From positions 1 to 12,014 of the forward strand of contig JAHEIA010000036.1 of the NCBI GenBank assembly GCA_024639625.1: DNA of 12,014 nucleotides. Reading direction: 5' to 3'. Shown one piece after another: positions 7,216 through 12,014 of the stretch. The translations under genes were made by a program, and so were the position numbers. How positions within the stretch are numbered: the first letter of the stretch is position 1; each line of letters starts with the position of its first letter. The notes under the pieces are model-generated. The model had not been told where the DNA came from and did not search any database. It saw only the letters and a list, made by a program, of their open reading frames with translations. Source of the stretch: Chromatiales bacterium (GTDB lineage: Bacteria > Pseudomonadota > Gammaproteobacteria > Chromatiales > Chromatiaceae).

Positions 7216-7967
7216 ATCTCGCTGAACGCTCGATCCTGGTTACCGGCGCCAGCCGGGGCATCGGCCGGGCCGTCACCCTGCGGCTGCTGGAACTGGGCTC
7301 GAAGGTGGTCGGCTGCGGCAGAGATTTCAGTCAATGGGACGACAAACCGGAAGGCTTCTGCCCGACGCCGCTCGATCTGTCGCGGCTCGACGAGCTGCCG
7401 CAGGCGCTACAGCAGATCGGCCGCAGTCACCCGCATCTCGATGGCCTGATCTGCAACGCCGGTGCCGGTCATTTCGCCCCCCTGGAGGAGTTTTCGTTCC
7501 CGCAAATCCGCCAATCGATCGAACTGAATCTGCTCCAGCACATCTTCGTCGTCAAGGCCTTGCTGCCGCTACTGAAGCGCAACGCGCCAGCCGACGTCCT
7601 CTTCCTGGGGTCGGAATCCGCGCGAGCCGGCGGCCCCAAGGGGAGCCTGTACTGCGCTGCAAAGTTCGGTCTAAGGGGGTTTGCGCAAGCCCTACGCAAG
7701 GATTGCGCCAGCGCAGGAGTTCGTGTCTGCCTGATCAACCCCGGGATGGTAGACACAGACTTCTTTTCCGCACTGGATTTTCGTCCCGGGCAAGCGGAGG
7801 ACAGCTTCCTGCGCCCAAGCGATGTCGCGCAGGCCGTCGCCATGGTTCTTACGGCGCCGCCCGGCACCGTATTCGACGAGATCAACCTGTCACCGCTGAA
7901 GAAGGTGATTGAGTTCCGCGCCAAGCGCAAGGCGGTGCCTGGGAAACTGCCGCCGGAAACGTCATGA
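7212..7967 (+). CDS. Short-chain dehydrogenase/reductase (SDR)
   Basis: This 251-residue classical SDR is expected to carry out NAD(P)-dependent oxidation or reduction of an unknown alcohol or carbonyl substrate in the cytoplasm. It has the cofactor motif TGASRGIG (11-18), NAG (82-84) and the catalytic tetrad N106, S134, Y147 and K151 (YCAAK), with the post-catalytic INPGMVDTDF (175-184). The Ser-Tyr spacing of 13 is normal. Cofactor preference is unclear: Arg15 inside the glycine motif and Arg37 after the second strand lean towards NADPH, which is an inference. The ATG at 7212 overlaps the upstream TGA by four bases and the TGA overlaps the trmO start the same way, so its product is probably made in step with its neighbours. 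SDR substrates cannot be predicted from sequence, but the operon context suggests work on a modified nucleoside or sugar. Confidence 0.9.
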   Translation: MNLAERSILVTGASRGIGRAVTLRLLELGSKVVGCGRDFSQWDDKPEGFCPTPLDLSRLDELPQALQQIGRSHPHLDGLICNAGAGHFAPLEEFSFPQIRQSIELNLLQHIFVVKALLPLLKRNAPADVLFLGSESARAGGPKGSLYCAAKFGLRGFAQALRKDCASAGVRVCLINPGMVDTDFFSALDFRPGQAEDSFLRPSDVAQAVAMVLTAPPGTVFDEINLSPLKKVIEFRAKRKAVPGKLPPETS

Positions 7968-8680
7968 AGCGCTTCGAATTTACGCCAATCGGGGTCATTC
8001 GGTCCTGTTTCAAGGAAAAATTCGGCGTCCCACGGCAACCGGGTCTGGTTCCCGAGGCCGAGGCCATACTGCAGCTCGTACCGCCGTATGACCGCCGGGA
8101 AGCGATCCGCGGACTGGAAGGCTTCTCCCACATCTGGGTGCTCTTCGTCTTCCATCGTGTTGCACCAACCAAGTGGAAGACCATGGTCCGCCCACCGCGC
8201 CTGGGCGGCAACCGCAAGGTTGGGGTGTTCGCATCCCGCTCACCTTTCCGGCCGAATCCGATCGGGTTGTCCGCCGTCGCGCTCAAGGGGATCGAGTGCA
8301 GGGGCAAGGCGATCAAACTCCGACTGGGCGGTATCGACTTGGTGGACGGCACCCCGGTCCTCGACATCAAACCCTATCTCCGCTACGCCGACAGCCTTAC
8401 GGATGCTCGTGGTGGCTTTGCCGAGGCAGAGCCGCAGTTGGCGCTAGAGGTCGTATTCGATGCCCAGCCACAGCACTACCTCGACACCCTGAAGCCGCCG
8501 GAGCGGCAACGCATGACGCGCCTGATCCAGCAGTTGCTGCAACAGGACCCTCGACCCGCCTATCTTGAGTCAGTGCCGGATGAACGCTGCTTCGGAATGC
8601 GCCTGGACGAGCTGAATGTTCGCTGGCAGGTGCAAGGAACCCATCTGCGCGTAACTTCGATCGATCGCAGCACGAGCTGA
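7964..8680 (+). CDS. trmO: tRNA (N6-threonylcarbamoyladenosine37-N6)-methyltransferase TrmO
   Basis: This SAM-dependent methyltransferase converts t6A37 to m6t6A37 in certain threonine tRNAs (family formerly TsaA/YaeB). It has 238 residues, about the length of E. coli TrmO (235). The N-terminal beta-barrel domain is recognisable from FTPIGVIRS (6-14), LEGFSHIWVLFVFH (51-64), the signature GVFASRSPFRPNPIGLS (87-103) and DLVDGTPVLDIKPYL (125-139). The short C-terminal domain carries ERCFGMRLDELNVRWQV (about 207-223), as in the gammaproteobacterial form. The ATG overlaps the SDR stop (7964-7967). The gene ends the coupled operon, 65 bases from the stop of the convergent lipoprotein gene. I see no strong intrinsic terminator in that gap. 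Confidence 0.93.
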   Translation: MKRFEFTPIGVIRSCFKEKFGVPRQPGLVPEAEAILQLVPPYDRREAIRGLEGFSHIWVLFVFHRVAPTKWKTMVRPPRLGGNRKVGVFASRSPFRPNPIGLSAVALKGIECRGKAIKLRLGGIDLVDGTPVLDIKPYLRYADSLTDARGGFAEAEPQLALEVVFDAQPQHYLDTLKPPERQRMTRLIQQLLQQDPRPAYLESVPDERCFGMRLDELNVRWQVQGTHLRVTSIDRSTS

Positions 8681-8745
8681 CGCTTGCCGGTCTCGCGCAG
8701 GAGGCAGGCTCGCGGGGGACGATGCAGCCAGCCCGGCGCTGCGGT

Positions 8746-9180
8746 TTACTGCCAGCCGATGACGTCGTAACCCTCGTCGCGCAGACAGCGTTCCACGAAG
8801 CGCCGAAACAACGGACTGGTTTCGGTCGCGGCGAAGGCCCCGGTCGTAGCCCCCGCGGCCGCGCCCGCGGCCGCTCCAGCCAACGCCCGCTCGCCGGCGT
8901 TGCCACGGACTAGGCCCCAGGCGCCCGCACTCACGCCACCTACCGCGGCCCCGCGGCCCGTGCGCTTGCCGATCTCGCCGTCGCGGTTCTCGGCGACACC
9001 TGCTGCGCGCGCCTTTTCCATGCACTGTTCGATATCGCCATTCGCCTGGCCCTGACCGACCGCGTCATAGTGGGCGTCGGGATATAGAACCGGGCGCTGG
9101 GGCCCAGACGAACAGGCCGCCAACGTCAAGAGTAAGCCCACAATAAGAACCAATTTTCGCTTGCCGACATGCCGCAACAT
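8746..9180 (-). CDS. Glycine-zipper lipoprotein
   Basis: This 144-residue predicted lipoprotein has the start MLRHVGKRKL, a hydrophobic h-region (VLIVGLLLTL) and lipobox LAAC, with Cys23 to be lipidated; SSG after the Cys allows outer-membrane sorting. Residues about 74-115 form a Gly/Ala-rich glycine-zipper stretch (GRGAAVGGVSAGAWG ... AGAAAGAAAGATTG), which may insert into or pack against a membrane. The flanks carry a Cys pair, C53 (DIEQCMEKA) and C132 (FVERCLRDEGYDVIGW), that could form a disulfide in the periplasm. Similar small glycine-zipper lipoproteins are common in proteobacteria and their function is not known. The ATG at 9178-9180 was chosen because it gives a standard signal peptide, with AGGTAG seven bases upstream; an in-frame ATG at 9204 is an alternative. 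It is convergent with trmO and divergent from the oxidase genes. Confidence 0.82.
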   Translation of the reverse strand: MLRHVGKRKLVLIVGLLLTLAACSSGPQRPVLYPDAHYDAVGQGQANGDIEQCMEKARAAGVAENRDGEIGKRTGRGAAVGGVSAGAWGLVRGNAGERALAGAAAGAAAGATTGAFAATETSPLFRRFVERCLRDEGYDVIGWQ

Positions 9181-9387
9181 CACGCTACCTATTCGCAGCC
9201 CCATGCGCTGTCCCCGTACCAAGTCCATCCCAGACTTGCATCCTAGGCTCGGCGGAAAGCACGGTCCAGTCGAGACGTGCCCGGATCTGCGAGCTGGGTT
9301 TCGTGGTGAGCGACGGGAATTCAGCATATAGATTGGTCTATTTGTATATTAGAAAATGCTTTTTCAAGCAAAAAATTACAATTTTTA

Positions 9388-9401
9388 TTGATTTAGGTCA
9401 T
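9388..9401 (+). promoter_or_regulatory. Candidate FNR/ANR-type binding site
   Basis: TTGATTTAGGTCAT compares with the FNR/ANR consensus TTGATnnnnATCAA: the left half matches in full and the right half in three of five bases. It lies 78 bases before the GTG of the DUF2244 gene, inside the AT-rich control region. Oxidase operons are often controlled by oxygen-responsive regulators of this family, which makes it plausible. The regulator itself is not in the window. Confidence 0.4.
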
Positions 9402-9467
9402 GTTTTCGTGCGTTAATTTTGCCCTAGCCCGGTCAGCGCCCCAAATGCGCTGCCACCGTCTGCTGCC

Positions 9468-9474
9468 AGGAGAG
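9468..9474 (+). promoter_or_regulatory. Ribosome binding site for the GTG-started DUF2244 gene
   Basis: AGGAGAG ends four bases before the GTG at 9479 and supports that start for MIERFQDANPERITL. Confidence 0.65.
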
Positions 9475-9478
9475 CGGT

Positions 9479-10030
9479 GTGATCGAACGATTCCAAGATG
9501 CAAATCCCGAGCGGATTACCCTGGTCCTGCGGCCGAACTGTTCACTCGGTTGGCCCTGGATGAAGCTTTGCTGGTTCTTCTTGCTCGGATGCCTGACGCT
9601 GGTCGGCGGCTACTTTGCCCTGCAAGGAGCCTGGCTGGTGCTCCCCTTTTCGGGATTGGAGGCCCTGGTGCTCGGTGCCGGCTTCTATCTGCACTCCCGC
9701 TCGGCGGCCCGCCGTGAGGTGATCCAGCTCACGGCAACGGAGGTCGAGCTGTTGGCCGGTGGTCGCGAACCCCGCCGTCAGGCAAGCTTCTCCCGGCCCT
9801 GGGCGCGGGTGTACCTGGTTCGCGACCCGAAAGGCTGGTACCCGAGTCGCCTCCTCATTGGCTCCCATGGCCGCTTCCGGGAAATCGGGTCCGCGCTGGT
9901 GGAAACAGAACGAGTGCGCTTGGCTCAAACGTTGCAGCGACTGGTTTCCACCCAGCCGCTCGAGGCGACCTACAGCGGAACCGAGTGTTTGACCGAGTCC
10001 CCCCCCGCGCCACAACAAATCCAACTCTAA
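9479..10030 (+). CDS. DUF2244 integral membrane protein
   Basis: This 183-residue protein of the DUF2244 family is a small membrane protein often found beside cytochrome c oxidase genes in proteobacteria. Its exact role is unknown, and a part in oxidase assembly or biogenesis is a guess from this context. Two membrane segments are visible at about residues 28-50 (KLCWFFLLGCLTLVGGYFAL) and 52-72 (AWLVLPFSGLEALVLGAGFYL). A soluble domain of mainly beta character follows (REVIQLTATEVELLAGG ... WARVYLVRDPKGWYPSRLLIG), with the conserved W and R residues typical of the family. It starts at a GTG with a good ribosome site and ends 15 bases before coxB, so it is probably the first gene of the cox operon. 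The C-terminal 25 residues are low in conserved features. Confidence 0.85.
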   Translation: MIERFQDANPERITLVLRPNCSLGWPWMKLCWFFLLGCLTLVGGYFALQGAWLVLPFSGLEALVLGAGFYLHSRSAARREVIQLTATEVELLAGGREPRRQASFSRPWARVYLVRDPKGWYPSRLLIGSHGRFREIGSALVETERVRLAQTLQRLVSTQPLEATYSGTECLTESPPAPQQIQL

Positions 10031-10045
10031 GGAAGGGAACAAGGC

Positions 10046-11167
10046 ATGTTTTCGATGCAAAGATTGAGGTACTGGCCGCTCGTCGCGTTGACGGCCCTCG
10101 GCGCCGGCCCCGCAGCCGCCGAGTACGGTTTGAACTTTCCGCAGCCGGCAGCGCCGGTGGCGCAAGAGATCTACGATATCCACATGCTCACGATGCAGAT
10201 TGCGACCGTGCTGCTGGTGATCGTATTTGCATTCATCATCTACTCGCTGTATTTCCACCGCAAGAGCCGGGGCTACCAGGCAGATCAGAACTTCCACAAG
10301 ACCTGGTTCGGCAACTGGTCCTGGGTGATCGTCCCCGGCCTGGTGCTGGGTGTCGACCTGACCATCGCGGGATCGGCGCAGAAGGTCCTGGAACGCATCT
10401 GGGTAGTGCCCGAAGACCAGGAGTTGTTGGACGTCAAGGTCGTTGGCCATCAATGGTGGTGGGAATTCCAGTACCTGGATCACGACCTCACTGTCGAGAG
10501 CCGCTATGTGCCGAAGGAAGAGTCCGGGGACCTCTATCTTCGAGCGGTCGACAACGCCCTGGTGCTACCCACCAACAAGCGGATCCGTTTTCTCCACACC
10601 TCGGCCGACGTGAACCACGCCTTTTGGGTGCCGGAACTGGGCTTCAAGAAAGACGCCATCCCCGGCTACGTCACCGAGACTTGGGCCGAGATCGACCGCG
10701 AGGGGACCTTCACAGGTCAATGCGCGGAGCTCTGCGGCACCTGGCACTCGCGGATGCCCATCGTAGTGCAGGCGGTGTCGCAGGAAGAATTCGGCCGGTG
10801 GGTGGATGACCAGAAGGCAATGAAACTCGCGGCCGTCGCCGAGGCCAGTTCGGACAAGGTCTGGAGTAAAGAGGAGTTGATGGAGAAGGGACGCGACAAG
10901 TACAACACGATCTGCGCCGCCTGCCACCAGGTAACGGGACTGGGTCTGCCGCCGGCATTCCCGGGTCTCAAGGGGAGCGCAATCGCCACCGGCCCGATCC
11001 CCGCTCACCTGGATATCGTGCTAAACGGCAAGGAAGGCACGGCAATGCAAGCCTGGAATTCGCTGAATGATTTGGACATCGCCGCTATCGTCACCTACGA
11101 GCGCAACGCCTGGGACAACAATACCGGAGACGTGATCCAGCCCGCCGATGTTCGGGCGGCCCGGTAA
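10046..11167 (+). CDS. coxB: Cytochrome c oxidase subunit II with C-terminal cytochrome c domain
   Basis: This 373-residue subunit accepts electrons at its CuA centre and passes them to haem a of subunit I. It has an N-terminal signal peptide (to about [10 protein letters not shown]), then two membrane segments (about 47-68 and 91-108). The periplasmic cupredoxin domain opens with the aromatic [11 protein letters not shown] motif. CuA ligands are visible: H191 (DVNHAFWVP), then C226, E228, C230, H234 and M237 in [13 protein letters not shown] linker leads to a cytochrome c domain with haem motif CAACH (290-294) and a likely axial M334 (GTAMQAW), so this is the caa3-like fused form. GGAAGGGA at 10031-10038 precedes the ATG. 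The gene sits 15 bases after the DUF2244 gene and 26 bases before coxA. All key residues are intact. Confidence 0.96.
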   Translation: MFSMQRLRYWPLVALTALGAGPAAAEYGLNFPQPAAPVAQEIYDIHMLTMQIATVLLVIVFAFIIYSLYFHRKSRGYQADQNFHKTWFGNWSWVIVPGLVLGVDLTIAGSAQKVLERIWVVPEDQELLDVKVVGHQWWWEFQYLDHDLTVESRYVPKEESGDLYLRAVDNALVLPTNKRIRFLHTSADVNHAFWVPELGFKKDAIPGYVTETWAEIDREGTFTGQCAELCGTWHSRMPIVVQAVSQEEFGRWVDDQKAMKLAAVAEASSDKVWSKEELMEKGRDKYNTICAACHQVTGLGLPPAFPGLKGSAIATGPIPAHLDIVLNGKEGTAMQAWNSLNDLDIAAIVTYERNAWDNNTGDVIQPADVRAAR

Positions 11168-11193
11168 CAAGGTTTTTAGGAGGGATAGAAGAC

Positions 11194-12014
11194 ATGAGTA
11201 CTGCCGCAATCGCCCACGACGCCGAACATCACGGCCACCCCACTGGCTGGCGCCGCTGGTTGTTCAGCACCAATCATAAAGACATCGGGACCATGTACCT
11301 GGTGTTCGCCCTGGCCATGTTGTTCTTCGGCGGCGCCAGCGCAATGTTGATCCGCGCAGAGCTGTTCCTGCCGGGACTGCAACTCCTGGAGCCGGACTTA
11401 TATAACAACCTGGTGACCAATCACGCGCTGATCATGATCTTCGGCGCGGTGATGCCGGCTGCCGCGGGGCTCGCCAACTGGATGATCCCGCTGATGATCG
11501 GCGCCCCGGACATGGCGCTGCCGCGCATGAACAACCTCAGCTTCTGGATTCTCCCAGCGGCGGCCACCATGCTGATGCTGTCGTTCGTCGTGCCCTTCTT
11601 CCCCGGCGGCGGCAGTCAGATCAACACCGGCTGGACCCTCTACCCGCCGCTGTCCCTCCAGGTCGGGATGTCCATGGACTTCCTGATCTTCGCCATCCAT
11701 CTGCTGGGCATCTCTTCGGTGCTGGCCTCGATCAACATCATCGTCACCCTGCTCAACATGCGAGCCCCGGGCATGACCATGATGAAGATGCCGATCTTTT
11801 GCTGGACCTGGCTGGTGACCGCCTTCCTGCTGATCCTGGTGGTGCCGGTGCTCGCGGGCGGCGTGACCATGCTGCTGTTCGACCGTCACTTCGGCACCAG
11901 TTTCTTCAACGCGGCCGGCGGCGGCGATCCGGTGCTGTTCCAGCACCTGTTCTGGTTCTTCGGACACCCCGAGGTGTACATCCTGATCCTGCCGTCCATG
12001 GGCGTGCTTGCTTC
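11194..12014 (+). CDS. coxA: Cytochrome c oxidase subunit I (5' part, cut by window end)
   Basis: This is the catalytic haem-copper subunit that reduces oxygen and pumps protons. Only the first 273 codons plus two bases lie in the window. A strong AGGAGG (11178-11183) lies ten bases before the ATG, which starts [39 protein letters not shown] is the usual entry to helix I. H77 ([10 protein letters not shown]) is the expected low-spin haem a ligand, although the common Gly after it is Ala78. D106 in [12 protein letters not shown] is the D-channel entrance, with the Asn pair at 113-114. GHPEVY gives CuB ligand H258, the gating E260 and the cross-linked Y262. This pattern is that of an A1-family aa3-type oxidase. 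It follows coxB directly in one operon, with subunit III and assembly genes expected beyond the window. Confidence 0.96.
   Translation, partial: MSTAAIAHDAEHHGHPTGWRRWLFSTNHKDIGTMYLVFALAMLFFGGASAMLIRAELFLPGLQLLEPDLYNNLVTNHALIMIFGAVMPAAAGLANWMIPLMIGAPDMALPRMNNLSFWILPAAATMLMLSFVVPFFPGGGSQINTGWTLYPPLSLQVGMSMDFLIFAIHLLGISSVLASINIIVTLLNMRAPGMTMMKMPIFCWTWLVTAFLLILVVPVLAGGVTMLLFDRHFGTSFFNAAGGGDPVLFQHLFWFFGHPEVYILILPSMGVLA

Larger units (their letters stand above)
9181..9478. promoter_or_regulatory. Divergent intergenic control region between lipoprotein and oxidase genes
   Basis: No gene is supported in these 298 bases. The half nearer the lipoprotein has normal GC content, while about 9319-9418 is strikingly AT-rich against the rest of the window. 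Within it are -10-like hexamers TATATT (9345-9350) and TACAAT (9377-9382), a small inverted repeat TGCTT/AAGCA (9357-9370) and an FNR-like site (9388-9401). No matching -35 box at good spacing was found, so individual promoters are not called. It probably drives the DUF2244-coxB-coxA genes, and perhaps the lipoprotein on the other strand. Confidence 0.6.

Noticed and set aside
8852..8874. Tandem CCCGCGGCCGC repeat, twice with one base between
   Set aside because: It encodes the Ala/Gly run of the glycine zipper in the lipoprotein, so the coding constraint explains it.
9357..9374. Hairpin TGCTTTTTCAAGCA in the AT-rich control region
   Set aside because: A five-base-pair A/T-weighted stem is too weak for a terminator and is far from any gene end. 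It is expected by chance in such AT-rich sequence.
9542..10483. Long minus-strand open frame (313 codons)
   Set aside because: It lies opposite the DUF2244 gene and coxB, both firmly identified, and shows no domain.

Overview
The window is high-GC, tightly packed bacterial chromosome, most likely from a gammaproteobacterium. The evidence is a prfB-lysS pair in the E. coli order with an E. coli-like programmed frameshift in prfB, a DUF1244 gene, a TrmO of E. coli-like length, and a DUF2244-coxB-coxA arrangement with a cytochrome c-fused CuA subunit. Genus cannot be assigned. A respiring (aa3-type, A1-family oxidase) environmental gammaproteobacterium is an inference.

Layout. (1) 1-531 holds the broken remains of an exported META-domain (HslJ-like) protein: an in-frame TAG at codon 3, two opposite frameshifts and an apparently missing middle. 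(2) 563-3242, minus strand: prfB (RF2, read through a +1 frameshift) followed by lysS. (3) 3399-8680, plus strand: an unrecognised coiled-coil/basic-tail protein, then DUF1244 protein, GT2 glycosyltransferase, MTAN-like nucleoside phosphorylase, spore-photoproduct-lyase-like radical SAM enzyme, short-chain dehydrogenase and TrmO. The last five genes (GT2 to TrmO) are joined by four consecutive 4-base ATGA stop/start overlaps, so they look like one translationally coupled unit. (4) 8746-9180, minus strand: a glycine-zipper lipoprotein. (5) 9181-9478: an AT-rich intergenic control region with a candidate FNR/ANR-type box. (6) 9479 to the end, plus strand: DUF2244 membrane protein, coxB and the 5' part of coxA.

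How the genes fit together. prfB and lysS are translation housekeeping, and RF2 autoregulation through its own frameshift is visible in the sequence. The DUF2244-coxB-coxA block begins a cytochrome c oxidase operon. The most intriguing part is the coupled block at 4539-8680. It combines a radical SAM enzyme of the SPL family (which by eye lacks the textbook SPL hydrogen-relay residues), an MTAN-like enzyme with all three catalytic acidic residues, a SAM-dependent tRNA methyltransferase, an oxidoreductase and a glycosyltransferase. A nucleoside or nucleic-acid modification, repair or salvage role is a reasonable hypothesis, but the sequence alone does not prove it.
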